From: Zymobacter palmae
Lineage (GTDB): Bacteria > Pseudomonadota > Gammaproteobacteria > Pseudomonadales > Halomonadaceae
Direction of reading: 5' to 3'
Assembly: GCF_003610015.1 (NCBI RefSeq)
Contig: NZ_AP018933.1
Span: 2,204,035-2,268,034, forward strand
DNA: 64,000 nucleotides
Shown piece by piece: positions 29,390 to 39,140 of this stretch. Position numbers and translations under genes: made by a program. The notes under the pieces are model-generated. The model was not told the DNA's origin, searched no databases, and saw only the letters and a program-made list of their open reading frames with translations. Each line of letters starts with the position of its first letter. Position 1 is the first letter of the stretch.

Positions 29390-30765
29390 ATTTTCACCCT
29401 TTTTCGCCCGTGGAGATTTATAAACTTTATTGCTACTGAATACAATAACAATAATAAACAAATAAATAAACTATAGTAAAAAAAATTATTGGAGTAAATA
29501 AAAAGCCCAGCCCTAGGCAAATAAATAATCTTTGGAATCAATGAAATAAACACCATGCCAAAAAATGGCTTTTTGAATGTTTCATTATTTAATATTGCGA
29601 TACTTATTCCGGTTAAGAAGCATAAGAAAAAATACAAAATAATATTTTTTTGGGATAAGTGATATATATCCAAAAAAACAGACCAGCCTAAACCGTGTCC
29701 GTTATTAAAAAACTCAGGGTTCAAGCTAAACGCAAAATAATTAAAAAGATTTATGTCTATGCTGGATTTTATAACACCTAGCATAGAAAATATACCCCCA
29801 ACAGGAACTAGCATTGTTATAAGAGAGTATATTGAATACCCACTCATATGCCAAGCCGGAATAGCAACAACAGAAGTAAATCCTTGTTTATATAAAAAGT
29901 CGAACAAAATAAAACCATGCGTTACTGGATTCCCTCTATATGCCTCTACAGCTACAGAAATCAACACGGCAAGTGTAAATAATAAAAACAAATTTAAACT
30001 AGAAACTTTCTTGCTTTTCCCATGATCATATACCCAAAGAGTGCAAAAAACCCATGTTATTATCGACTCTCTTGCTCCTACTAATAGCAGCAGCACTGAA
30101 TACACAAAAACAAATAAACATGCAATTAATACTAATTTTTTGCTTTTAGAAAACAAACTCAAAGAAAACGAAACAGGTAAAACAATAGAAACCAATCTAA
30201 GGAAATTAAATTTATAGCTTGCCTGACTGATGTATAAACCATCATAGCCGTAATTAACAACTGATATGATTTTATTATATAAATCAAAGGGCAAACAACA
30301 TGCCAATATTAAAAATGTGAATACACAACCTTTTTTTGCAAAATCTTGAATTTTTTCTTTACCATTGCAAATAACAGTTAAATGATCGTTTCTTTTTATA
30401 AATAAAGCAATTCCACACCAAAAGAAAAAAAAGCCCGTATTAAACAAGAAGAAACTATTTGTTATTTCTAAAGAAGTCGGATGATAATATACTCCATATC
30501 CTAAAGTAAAATCAGAATAGTCTTCAAAAAAAGACCCGACAAAATATCTACCATATATAAATGAGAAACATCCAATCATGTAAAGATGTAATATAGATAG
30601 TCGTTCTAATTTTAAAAGATATGTGGCCAAAGAAATACCGCAAAAAAGAAACATAGAAACTACTCGATGCGCATCTATGCTATCAAAAACATAGGGCAAT
30701 ATAAAAAGGTAGCTAAAATAAAAAGACACGCTCATATATATTATAAAGTGTTTTTTGTTACACAT
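29386..30765 (-). CDS. wzy: O-antigen/exopolysaccharide polymerase (Wzy-like)
   Basis: The 459-aa protein is very hydrophobic, with about eleven predicted membrane segments and a large loop around residues 275-330 (VEAYRGNPVTHGFI... HMSGYSIYSLI), as in Wzy polymerases, which link repeat units on the periplasmic side. Sequence conservation in this family is low, so the call rests on topology and on its place beside wzx, glycosyltransferases and the initiating transferase. TTAGGTG precedes the ATG at 30765. It is the first gene of the AT-rich operon. A role as another O-antigen membrane enzyme is possible. Confidence 0.8.
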   Translation of the reverse strand: MCNKKHFIIYMSVSFYFSYLFILPYVFDSIDAHRVVSMFLFCGISLATYLLKLERLSILHLYMIGCFSFIYGRYFVGSFFEDYSDFTLGYGVYYHPTSLEITNSFFLFNTGFFFFWCGIALFIKRNDHLTVICNGKEKIQDFAKKGCVFTFLILACCLPFDLYNKIISVVNYGYDGLYISQASYKFNFLRLVSIVLPVSFSLSLFSKSKKLVLIACLFVFVYSVLLLLVGARESIITWVFCTLWVYDHGKSKKVSSLNLFLLFTLAVLISVAVEAYRGNPVTHGFILFDFLYKQGFTSVVAIPAWHMSGYSIYSLITMLVPVGGIFSMLGVIKSSIDINLFNYFAFSLNPEFFNNGHGLGWSVFLDIYHLSQKNIILYFFLCFLTGISIAILNNETFKKPFFGMVFISLIPKIIYLPRAGLFIYSNNFFYYSLFICLLLLLYSVAIKFINLHGRKRVKI

Positions 30766-30794
30766 TAATACACCTAATATTTTTTACTTGAAAC

Positions 30795-30825
30795 CGCTCA
30801 TAGTTGTTGTTAACAACTATGAGCG
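30795..30825 (-). terminator. Long perfect hairpin between glyA and the polysaccharide operon
   Basis: A 14-bp perfect stem CGCTCATAGTTGTT/AACAACTATGAGCG with a three-base loop lies eight bases past the glyA stop. The T-run after it is poor on the minus strand, but position and stability suggest the glyA terminator. It marks the sharp change to AT-rich sequence. Confidence 0.65.
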
Positions 30826-30832
30826 ATTTTGG

Positions 30833-32095
30833 TCAACGATACACAGGCAGCTTCCCACAAACAGCTTTTACTTTTTCCCGCACCTCAGCTTCCACTGCTT
30901 CGCTATCGCCTTTCACCAGCGCATCCAGCACATCGCAGATCCAGCCAGCCAGCGCCGTACACTCTTCTTCTTTAAAGTCACGTGTCGTTACCGACGGCGT
31001 ACCGATACGCAGACCAGAGGTAACGAACGGGCTCTGCGGATCATTCGGCACGGCATTCTTGTTGACGGTAATGTTGGCACGACCCAAAGCGGCGTCCGCA
31101 TCTTTACCCGTCAGCCCTTGCTTGACCAGCGATACGAGGAACAGGTGATCCTCGGTGCCGTTGGACACGACGTCGTAACCGCGATCCATGAAGACCTTGG
31201 CCATAGCCTTAGCATTCAAAACTACCTGATGCTGATACGTCTTGAATTCAGGTTCCAACGCTTCCTTGAAGCACACAGCCTTGGCTGCAATGACATGCAT
31301 CAACGGACCGCCTTGGATACCAGGAAAGATAGCCGAGTTAAGCTTTTTGTAAAGGTCCTGATCACCAGTCGCAGACAGGATCAGACCACCACGCGGACCA
31401 CGCAGCGTCTTGTGCGTCGTCGTTGTGACGACATGCGCGTGCGGTACGGGACTCGGATATTCACCCGCAGCGATCAGACCCGCAACGTGAGCCATATCGA
31501 CCATGAACCACGCGCCTACGCTATCAGCGATCTGACGGAAGCGCGCCCAGTCAACGACCTGTGAATAGGCAGAAAAACCGGCAACGACCATTTTCGGCTG
31601 ATGTTCTTTGACCAGACGTTCAACTTCGTCGTAGTCGATCAGGCCTTCGTCATTCAGACCGTACTGAATGGCATTATAGTTGCGGCCAGAGAAGCTAGGT
31701 TTGGCACCGTGAGTCAGGTGACCACCTGCATCCAAACTCATACCGACCACGATATCACCCGGTTTAACCAGCGCCTGGTAAACCGCTGCGTTGGCCTGAG
31801 AACCCGAGTGCGGCTGTACGTTGGCATAGTCAGCGCCGAACAGTTCGCAAGCACGTTCGATGGCCAGCTTCTCAACCTCATCGACGTACTCGCAGCCACC
31901 GTAGTAGCGCTTACCCGGATAGCCTTCAGCGTATTTGTTAGTCAACTGGGAGCCCTGAGCTTCCATCACACGCGGGCTGGTGTAGTTTTCGGAAGCGATC
32001 AGCTCGATGTGGTCTTCCTGACGCTGAACTTCCTGCTGGATCGCACGCTCGAGAGCATCGTCATAGCCGGCAATGGTCATATCGCGGGTAAACAT
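30833..32095 (-). CDS. glyA: Serine hydroxymethyltransferase GlyA
   Basis: This PLP enzyme interconverts serine and glycine with tetrahydrofolate, the main source of one-carbon units. The 420-aa protein has [10 protein letters not shown] near residue 32, [22 protein letters not shown] near 100, the PLP-lysine motif [16 protein letters not shown] near 220-236 and the C-terminal [14 protein letters not shown] 32095 is chosen because GAGGA lies seven bases upstream; the frame stays open to 32191. It is a core gene flanking the polysaccharide island. Confidence 0.98.
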   Translation of the reverse strand: MFTRDMTIAGYDDALERAIQQEVQRQEDHIELIASENYTSPRVMEAQGSQLTNKYAEGYPGKRYYGGCEYVDEVEKLAIERACELFGADYANVQPHSGSQANAAVYQALVKPGDIVVGMSLDAGGHLTHGAKPSFSGRNYNAIQYGLNDEGLIDYDEVERLVKEHQPKMVVAGFSAYSQVVDWARFRQIADSVGAWFMVDMAHVAGLIAAGEYPSPVPHAHVVTTTTHKTLRGPRGGLILSATGDQDLYKKLNSAIFPGIQGGPLMHVIAAKAVCFKEALEPEFKTYQHQVVLNAKAMAKVFMDRGYDVVSNGTEDHLFLVSLVKQGLTGKDADAALGRANITVNKNAVPNDPQSPFVTSGLRIGTPSVTTRDFKEEECTALAGWICDVLDALVKGDSEAVEAEVREKVKAVCGKLPVYR

Positions 32096-32434
32096 GCAAC
32101 GGTCCTCGCACTGTAGGTCGTTATAAAGGGAAAGCCTCTTGGCATCTTGTGCTCTAATCGCAGTGCTGATGCGCGGTCCTGCGGCCACCACTGCAAGCCA
32201 AAAGGGAGATCCAATATGCCATTGCTAGCGAGCGTGCACAACGGCGCAGCACAGCCCTCTCAATATTAGAACGGGCAAATGTACCTTGGTACAGGAAAAA
32301 GACAACCCTCGCTAAAGGAAATCTCATGTTCTGCCTGAAGATTTCTCTATTTCGCCATTTTTTTCAGAAAGCGCGCAGGCCTCTGGTAAACTTCTAAAGG
32401 CTTACAGCATTTAGTGATCACGGACTGACTTCAT
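32096..32434. other. Divergent promoter region of glyA and zntB
   Basis: No gene is seen. A perfect short palindrome, TGTACC-TT-GGTACA at 32280-32293, is the most obvious candidate operator. Which of the two divergent genes it would control cannot be told from the sequence. Confidence 0.45.
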
Positions 32435-33412
32435 ATGCCTCATACCTCTCACGATGCCTTTGTCGCGGCCTACCGCCTAGACACCCTCGGCCACGGCTCT
32501 CCCGTCACTAAAGACGAGCTGTTTCAGGCATGGCGCCAGAGCAATGACCCGTTATGGCTACACCTTGACCTCACGGCCCCCAGCAACATTGATCATTATC
32601 TGCATGACATCGCACAGCTGGATCACTCGCAGTGCACCGCCATGTGCGAAGAAGTCACTCGCCCTCGTGTGGCTCATTTCGGCAATGGCCTGCTCACCAC
32701 GCTGCGCGGCATCAATACCTCTCCCGAGGCTGAATACGATGATCTCGTCACCCTGCGCATCTTTATGTCGAGCAATCGTCTGATCACCGTACGCCGCCGT
32801 CCGCTCAAACCGATCGAAGACATCATGGGCCTACTGGCCGAAGGTGCTGGACCACGCTCAGCCACCGAGCTGCTGGGCATGCTGGCCGACCGCATCATCG
32901 ACCAGTTCGGTGATCGCATGACCGCACTGGACGAAACGCTGAGTCAGCTGGAAAAGCAGCAGCTTGATGAAGACGATGTCGATATGGCTCAGCTCAGCAT
33001 GCTGCGCCGACCTATGATTACTCTGCGCCAGTTTATGGAGCCGCAGTACGCCTGCCTCAGCCGACTGGCCGAAGCGACAGATGGCCTTGAACCGATGACA
33101 CGCCTGATCATGCGCGAAAGTGCCAACCAGCAGTACCGCTATATAGAAGACGTACGCGCCATGCAGGAGCGCGCCCTGATCTTGCAGGAACAGATGTGGA
33201 ACACCCATAACGAGCAGCTCAACAACCGCCTCTATCAGCTCTCATTCATCTCGGTGCTATTCCTGCCGCTAACCTTCCTGACGGGCCTGTTAGGCATCAA
33301 CGTTGGCGGAATCCCCGGCAACGAGAACCCTCATGCGTTCTGGATAGTGGTTGGTATCTGTGCCGTACTGACCGTCGTACTAATCCTGATGATGAAGCGC
33401 TGGAATAGGTGA
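32435..33412 (+). CDS. zntB: Zinc transporter ZntB (CorA family)
   Basis: This inner-membrane protein belongs to the CorA/2-TM-GxN superfamily and moves zinc. The 325-aa protein has a long cytoplasmic N-terminal alpha/beta and helical domain and two C-terminal membrane helices. The pore signature after the first helix is GINVGGIPG, the ZntB form in place of the GMN of magnesium transporters, followed by a basic C-terminus KRWNR. The family start is at ATG 32435; its ribosome site is weak. Direction of transport is debated for the family. Confidence 0.92.
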   Translation: MPHTSHDAFVAAYRLDTLGHGSPVTKDELFQAWRQSNDPLWLHLDLTAPSNIDHYLHDIAQLDHSQCTAMCEEVTRPRVAHFGNGLLTTLRGINTSPEAEYDDLVTLRIFMSSNRLITVRRRPLKPIEDIMGLLAEGAGPRSATELLGMLADRIIDQFGDRMTALDETLSQLEKQQLDEDDVDMAQLSMLRRPMITLRQFMEPQYACLSRLAEATDGLEPMTRLIMRESANQQYRYIEDVRAMQERALILQEQMWNTHNEQLNNRLYQLSFISVLFLPLTFLTGLLGINVGGIPGNENPHAFWIVVGICAVLTVVLILMMKRWNR

Positions 33413-33445
33413 TGCTTTTCGGCAAGAGCAGCGGCTGATTACTCC

Positions 33446-34177
33446 CTAGGCAACACTGGGTAGTTTTGCTTCAAAGACAATCTTCTGAATCAGCTGCTGC
33501 CTATACCGCATCCGCAGGTCTTCTGGCAAACACGTCTCTTCAGCCTGTGCGATCAGCCAGGCCTTTCTTGCGCTCTCTTCTTTAGGCAACCGCTTCACTC
33601 GCGTATCCACCCACACAAAACTCATCCGCTGTGTGTCGATCATCACGTTTCCCAATGTCAGATCGTCGTGATAGTACCCCGACTGCGCCAGTGTACTGAC
33701 GCTATTCGCCAGCGTGGTGGCCAGCCATTCATGGTCAGCCTCCGTCGTATGGCTATCATGGAATTCCTGCCCTGAAATGCAATGCGGCAACCAAGCCATC
33801 ACGTGTACAGAGCCCAAGGAGTTGAGCGGATTCAGCGCGACACCGTAACCGAAAGTCGGCACCGTTGCGTGCCCTTCCCTCTCTAGAATGCGGTTGCTGT
33901 CATACTCCTTGCGGCTGTCATGCTGACAGCGCACTCGCTTGTCAATCATGTCGCGCCCAAGCCAGTGGGCGAACTGCGCCGGGCGATGCTTATCCAGCAC
34001 GAACTTAAACAAGTGTGTCCGGTCAGCGCTGAGATAGAAGCGCGTGCGCGGATTATGGCTCAGCGACAGTCGCTGCTTAGGCTGTTGGAATACCTCGTGC
34101 AGCACGATATCGTGCGCATCCATGCCGGACATGGCGTACCAGAAAGTGCCTTCTGGCAAGGTGATCGAGCGCAGCAT
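33446..34177 (-). CDS. InaA/WaaP-like (RIO-type) lipopolysaccharide kinase family protein
   Basis: The 243-aa protein has a kinase-like arrangement: a possible ATP lysine in LFKFVLDK near residue 59, a glutamate near 91, a catalytic loop YYHDDLTLGNVMID at 168-181 (HxD...N) and a metal-binding aspartate in FVWVDTRVKR near 191. This is the pattern of LPS-core heptose/Kdo kinases and InaA-like proteins. ATG 34177 is chosen for the GAGGA upstream; the frame is open to 34312. It is a single gene between convergent zntB and divergent ettA. The substrate is unknown. Confidence 0.68.
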   Translation of the reverse strand: MLRSITLPEGTFWYAMSGMDAHDIVLHEVFQQPKQRLSLSHNPRTRFYLSADRTHLFKFVLDKHRPAQFAHWLGRDMIDKRVRCQHDSRKEYDSNRILEREGHATVPTFGYGVALNPLNSLGSVHVMAWLPHCISGQEFHDSHTTEADHEWLATTLANSVSTLAQSGYYHDDLTLGNVMIDTQRMSFVWVDTRVKRLPKEESARKAWLIAQAEETCLPEDLRMRYRQQLIQKIVFEAKLPSVA

Positions 34178-34701
34178 GCAGCAATTCCTCGTGGAGACGA
34201 CGCCGCCTCCTGGACACGGTCGCATGGCCGTGCCGGTGTGTATCGCTGCCGTCATGGTGTATAACGCTCGACGGCAACGTCCCTGCAAGAACTCCGTGCC
34301 GGCATCTCTCATGGTTCAGGCTTCCAAATAGCCGAACATTGGCATGACATGCAACGGGGCCTAGCCCTATAGATAACAGGCTAATCATACCGATGACATG
34401 AGGATCTCTGTAACATCTTGCTTATTGAATCAGCACGATAGCGCAAGTATCGAGCAGGATCGGGCATGCTTGTAAACACCATCTTTATACAGCTCTGCTA
34501 TCCTTATCCGTTTGCTTTCTTCAAACTTAATGATTTCGCGTTCACGTTCAGGGACTGGCCTTGCTGCGCTATGCCCCTTATCATTTGAGTCATCGGTGTG
34601 TGCACTCTCACAAACACCGCTTTATTCCATTTCATTCACTCCCGTACGAACAGTGTGGCGATCGTCGCGCACGACTGTTCGCATCGACATGATGGATTCC
34701 T
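34178..34701. other. 524-base divergent spacer before ettA
   Basis: No gene with a ribosome site or family features is seen. It should contain the promoters of the kinase-like gene and ettA. No strong hairpin or repeat stood out. Confidence 0.5.
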
Positions 34702-36363
34702 ATGGCACAGTACGTGTACTCCATGAATCGGGTAGGCAAGATCGTGCCGCCCAAACGCGAGATCCTGAAAGACATCTCGCTCTCTTTCTTTCCGGGCGCC
34801 AAGATCGGTGTGCTAGGTCTGAACGGTGCGGGTAAATCTTCGCTGCTGCGCATCATGGCGGGCGTCGACAAAGACTATGTCGGTGAAGCCCAGCCGATGC
34901 CGGGCATTAACGTCGGTTACCTGCCACAGGAACCGCAGCTCGATGACAGCAAGACGGTTCGCGAGATTGTCGAAGAAGCGCTGTCTGACGTACTGAATGC
35001 GCAGGCAGAACTAGAAGCGGTCTACGCCGCCTATGCTGAGCCGGATGCCGATTTCGATGCGCTGGCCGCCAAACAGGCCAAGCTCGAAAACATCATCGAA
35101 GCGTCCGATGCGCACAACCTTGAGCGCAAGCTCGAGGTCGCCGCCGATGCGCTGCGTTTGCCGCCGTGGGAAGCCAATGTCGGCAACCTCTCCGGGGGTG
35201 AACGCCGCCGCGTGGCGCTGTGCCGCCTGCTGCTGTCCAATCCGGACATGCTGTTGCTCGATGAACCGACCAACCACTTGGATGCCGAGTCCGTGGCGTG
35301 GCTGGAACGCTTCCTTGTCGAATACCCCGGTACCGTCGTAGCCGTCACCCACGACCGCTACTTCCTCGACAACGCAGCGGGCTGGATTCTGGAACTCGAC
35401 CGCGGTCGCGGCATTCCGTTCGAAGGCAACTACTCTGACTGGCTGGATGCAAAAGAGCAGCGCCTCACACAGGAAGCCAAGCAGGAAGCTTCTCGTCAGC
35501 GCGCTATCAAGCAGGAGCTTGAGTGGGTACGTCAGGGGGCCAAAGGCCGTCAGGCCAAGAACAAAGCGCGTCTCGCTCGCTTCGAAGAAATGCAGTCTGG
35601 CGATTTCCAGAAGCGCAACGAGACCAATGAAATCTACATTCCGCCCGGCCCGCGTCTGGGCGACAAGGTCATTGAGTTCCACGGCGTGACCAAGTCGTTT
35701 GAAGACAAGCTGCTGTTCGAAAACCTCGACTTCGTCATCCCGAAAGGGGCAATCGTCGGTATCGTAGGGGGTAACGGCGCTGGTAAATCGACACTGTTCA
35801 AACTGATTGCAGGCAAAGAACAGCCGGATCAGGGTGAGGTGGTGATCGGTGATACGGTCAAGATCGCACACGTTGAGCAGCTGCGCGATCATCTGGACAA
35901 CAGCCAGACCGTATGGGAAGCCGTGTCCGATGGACAGGACATTCTCAACATCAACGGCTACGAAACATCGTCGCGCGCCTATGTGGGTCGTTTCAACTTT
36001 AAGGGCACCGACCAGCAGAAGTTCCTCAAGGATCTGTCCGGTGGTGAACGCGGTCGTCTGCAGCTGGCCCAGACTCTGAAACAGGGTGCCAACGTGCTGC
36101 TGCTTGATGAGCCGTCAAACGACTTGGATATCGAAACGCTGCGCGCACTGGAAGAAGCCCTACTGGTCTTCCCCGGTACCGCCCTGGTGATCAGCCACGA
36201 CCGTTGGTTCTTGGACCGCGTGGCCACCCATATCCTGGCTTATGAAGGTGATTCTCAGGTGACCTTCTTCGAAGGCAGCTACACCGAGTACGAAGCGGAT
36301 CACCGCAAGCGCGTCGGCAACGATACGCCCAAACGTACCAAGTACAAACGTATCGACGCGTAA
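34702..36363 (+). CDS. ettA: Energy-dependent translational throttle protein EttA (ABC-F)
   Basis: EttA is a soluble ABC-F ATPase that binds the ribosomal E site and gates the first steps of elongation according to ATP/ADP level. The 553-aa protein has two ABC domains: GLNGAGKSS near residue 39 with LSGGERRR near 163 and LLLDEPTNHLD; and GGNGAGKST near 356 with LSGGERGR near 441 and LLLDEPSNDLD. The charged linker between them (about 245-300) includes WVRQGAKGRQAKNKAR. There are no membrane segments. Length matches E. coli EttA (555 aa). A strong terminator follows. Confidence 0.97.
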   Translation: MAQYVYSMNRVGKIVPPKREILKDISLSFFPGAKIGVLGLNGAGKSSLLRIMAGVDKDYVGEAQPMPGINVGYLPQEPQLDDSKTVREIVEEALSDVLNAQAELEAVYAAYAEPDADFDALAAKQAKLENIIEASDAHNLERKLEVAADALRLPPWEANVGNLSGGERRRVALCRLLLSNPDMLLLDEPTNHLDAESVAWLERFLVEYPGTVVAVTHDRYFLDNAAGWILELDRGRGIPFEGNYSDWLDAKEQRLTQEAKQEASRQRAIKQELEWVRQGAKGRQAKNKARLARFEEMQSGDFQKRNETNEIYIPPGPRLGDKVIEFHGVTKSFEDKLLFENLDFVIPKGAIVGIVGGNGAGKSTLFKLIAGKEQPDQGEVVIGDTVKIAHVEQLRDHLDNSQTVWEAVSDGQDILNINGYETSSRAYVGRFNFKGTDQQKFLKDLSGGERGRLQLAQTLKQGANVLLLDEPSNDLDIETLRALEEALLVFPGTALVISHDRWFLDRVATHILAYEGDSQVTFFEGSYTEYEADHRKRVGNDTPKRTKYKRIDA

Positions 36364-36384
36364 TCCGCGCTACGATGTACACCA

Positions 36385-36415
36385 AGCCCCCGTGTCATGC
36401 ACTCGGGGGCTTTTT
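36385..36415 (+). terminator. Intrinsic terminator of ettA
   Basis: A perfect 8-bp stem AGCCCCCG/CGGGGGCT with an 11-base loop is followed by TTTTT. It lies 22 bases after the ettA stop. Confidence 0.9.
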
Positions 36416-36482
36416 CTTGGGTGGCAGTCAGCCTACCACCGTTCGCACACGATAGACGCCGCCGAGAATCGCGCGGCATTCA

Positions 36483-38678
36483 TCAACGCTTCCTTTCCTT
36501 GGTGACATCCTCAGCTACCTTGATCAGCTGGACACGTAGCGTGTCGATAGCCCCGCACACCTTTTTGGTTCGCACCACGGGCGTCCACAGCAATGCGTTG
36601 ATCTCCTCAAGCTTGTCTTTCAGTGGCTGAAGGGCTTCACGCTGGCGCTGATGCAGAGCATGGCTCAACTCGCGATAGGCTTTGCGGATGTTCTTCTCGG
36701 CCGCTTTACGCTGCTGGCTTTTCCGATAATCATCACTGAAGTAGCCCCAGATCGACTTGAACAACCCGGTCAGCAGGGTGACATCGCCCAATGGCGCCAT
36801 GCCCCACCTGACAGGAGCCCACGACAACGGCGCTCCATCGACCACGCCCTCGATCAGTCCGTGGAGGTCGATGCCGCGATCAACATGCACGTCAATAGCA
36901 AGCTCACGGGCCATCGCCGAGGCATTTATACGCTCATGACAAAGCAGAATGTCTTTGGCATGTTCTTCGAAGCGTTCGATGATGCCCGCCACCTGCCTCT
37001 GGCACTGCTGGACCTTACCCTCGAACTGCTCCGGCAGACCGTCCTGAACCGCCCCTTGTTCTTTTTCCATAATGGCCTGCAGTCTGACCTCAAACTCATC
37101 ATTGCTGATATCTTCTTCGATCTGGGCATTGATCTGCTGCCGCACTCGAGCACCAAACGCCATGATCGATTGACGCCCTATAGCGCTGACCTCTTTGTCC
37201 AGCCGGGCACGCGCCCTGTCCAGCTGGAGCCCCGCATAGCCCGTCTCCTTATGCAGCTCATCTTGAAGCGGCAAGAACTGCTCACCCACCAACCGTGCTA
37301 TGACAGTACACGCGCTGTCGATCGCTACGCGGATCTTGTTCGCGTTGGCATGCTGAATCTTGCTCTCGGTGTCCTTGATCACCTCCTGCATCAGCAACTG
37401 GTTGAAGTTCCCGACACCGGAGGCGTCGAGCAGCCGTTCAGCCGTCAGGGCATCCATAAAAGTCTTCCTGCTTAGTGCCCTGCTCGACAGTGGCGTCAGG
37501 CAATCGGCCAGCGCCAGAAAGCCCGGCAATGCGCTCAATGTCGTGCTGCGCTTGTAGTGTCGCCCTAGCGCCTCACGCATCTGCCTGTCCAACTCGGTCA
37601 GCCCAGACTGATCGTCATTACTGACCAGCGCGACCTTGCGCAACACTCTAGGGTTAGAAACAGGCTTGTTGAAGACAGTCCAGACTTCCGTCTGGGCACC
37701 AAGATGCACTTTGATTCTCTCAAGCGTTTCTGCATCATCATCCGTCGACGGCGGTGCGGCTCGGTGAGTGACATAGAAGACCGCATGCGCACATTTGACC
37801 GCGTTCTGGATGTCCAGGTGAAAGTGTTCGTTGCTGACCTCAATACCCGGCACGTCCAGAATTCGGAATGACCGGCCATTGACCATGAACTCGTACTGGC
37901 GAATTCCATGCGAGGTACCAGAGCGCCCGCTATTAATAATCGAGCCGTCTTCATAGGCTTCCAACTGATGACGATTATCGAGTGCTGTCTGGTGCTGCTT
38001 CATAATGTTCTGATGCTTGAGCTGCGCGTCGTGCTGCTGGCGCTGCAGACGTTCGATGACCAGCGCATGCTGCTCGGGCAGCCGGGAGAACTGCTGCTGC
38101 AATTGCTTCAGCATTGCGTCCTCAGGAAGCCGGCGCACCCGAGAGAACAGACGCTGAGGGATACTCGCCGTGCACCTGCTATCGCTGATGCGCTGGCGCA
38201 ACTCGCTTATCTTCCGCGCAAGATCGGTTTCCTGCTGCCCATACTGATGATCGGCTTCCGCCATCTTCTGCCGGGCATCGGCCTGACGGCGTTCGAACTT
38301 GTCGGCCTGCTGTTCCAGCAGATTCAGGTCATGCTCGTACAGTCCGAATTGCTTCTGTAGCGCACGAAACGCCTGTCGCTGCTCCTGCTTGCCCTCCTCC
38401 TTGAGCAAAATTCTGAGGCACTCGATCAATGTCGACTTGCCGGCGTTGCGCTCACCATAAAAGGCGATGGTGAACGTGTTCCACTCAGCACTGTCGCGCA
38501 GATCATTCATCAGCTGGCGTAGCATACCCTCGATGCCATCAAGCACCACTCTGGCCGTGGCGTATTCCACTCTCTGCCGACCATCAGAGATGTCATGCTC
38601 AAGCGCACTGATGACGTCATGGATCTGTTCGAGCACGCCATCATAAAGGCACGCTGCAAAATTGTTAGTTTTGGTCAC
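36483..38678 (-). CDS. Large dynamin-like GTPase with coiled-coil insert in the G domain
   Basis: I do not recognise a named family. The 731-aa protein has a P-loop GERNAGKS at residues 75-82, a G3 motif LDVPG at 274-278 and a G4-like NKPV at 337-340 (the usual Asp is missing). Between G1 and G3 lies a long Gln/Lys/Glu-rich heptad-like stretch (about 95-240), predicted as coiled coil. Residues 410-600 are again helical, then a hydrophobic stretch (about 625-660, with WAPVRWGMAPLGDV and LLTGLFKSIWGYF) could touch membrane, and the C-terminus is basic helix. This order resembles bacterial dynamin-like proteins. The start is GTG 38678 with TTAGGA upstream. It is a single-gene unit converging on ettA. 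Cell role unknown; membrane remodelling or phage defence are possibilities only. Confidence 0.72.
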   Translation of the reverse strand: MTKTNNFAACLYDGVLEQIHDVISALEHDISDGRQRVEYATARVVLDGIEGMLRQLMNDLRDSAEWNTFTIAFYGERNAGKSTLIECLRILLKEEGKQEQRQAFRALQKQFGLYEHDLNLLEQQADKFERRQADARQKMAEADHQYGQQETDLARKISELRQRISDSRCTASIPQRLFSRVRRLPEDAMLKQLQQQFSRLPEQHALVIERLQRQQHDAQLKHQNIMKQHQTALDNRHQLEAYEDGSIINSGRSGTSHGIRQYEFMVNGRSFRILDVPGIEVSNEHFHLDIQNAVKCAHAVFYVTHRAAPPSTDDDAETLERIKVHLGAQTEVWTVFNKPVSNPRVLRKVALVSNDDQSGLTELDRQMREALGRHYKRSTTLSALPGFLALADCLTPLSSRALSRKTFMDALTAERLLDASGVGNFNQLLMQEVIKDTESKIQHANANKIRVAIDSACTVIARLVGEQFLPLQDELHKETGYAGLQLDRARARLDKEVSAIGRQSIMAFGARVRQQINAQIEEDISNDEFEVRLQAIMEKEQGAVQDGLPEQFEGKVQQCQRQVAGIIERFEEHAKDILLCHERINASAMARELAIDVHVDRGIDLHGLIEGVVDGAPLSWAPVRWGMAPLGDVTLLTGLFKSIWGYFSDDYRKSQQRKAAEKNIRKAYRELSHALHQRQREALQPLKDKLEEINALLWTPVVRTKKVCGAIDTLRVQLIKVAEDVTKERKR

Positions 38679-39140
38679 AGTAAAATCCTAAGGTCTCATT
38701 GGTTTGCTATAGAATTTTTGCGTTGGACCATCCCTGCCCCCGGCAACCCAAAGCTGCCATTCTCCCTGCCGCTCATTCCCACGGGTACGCCAGAATGACC
38801 GGTACGCCAAATGCATCAACAAATTGAAAGGTTTCGATGCAGCGGACGTTTATTTACAATCGAGTTACAACTTTACGGAGGGTAGCTGATGATATCGCCC
38901 CCTCTCTTTTATAGATAACGCATGAATAACAGATATCAGTGTCGCTTACAGTAAGCGCCACCTTATTTAGAAACAGCAGTAAATTCCCACATATCGAAGA
39001 TTATCGTTATTTGCGCCTCATTAGAGGCTACAAGATAATGACACCGTAAGTTATCCCCATGTATACAAGGCCAATCTCTTTAAATAATTACAAATATAAT
39101 TAAATGATTACCATTCTTTACATTCAGGCTTCATAACAAC

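Noticed and set aside
30755-31564. 269-codon plus-strand frame opposite glyA
   Set aside because: Antisense to the fully conserved GlyA reading frame; its translation is His/Arg/Thr-rich with no pattern.
36651-38360. Plus-strand frames of 274 and 150 codons opposite the GTPase gene
   Set aside because: They are antisense shadows of the 731-codon gene, which has intact GTPase motifs, a GTG start and a ribosome site.
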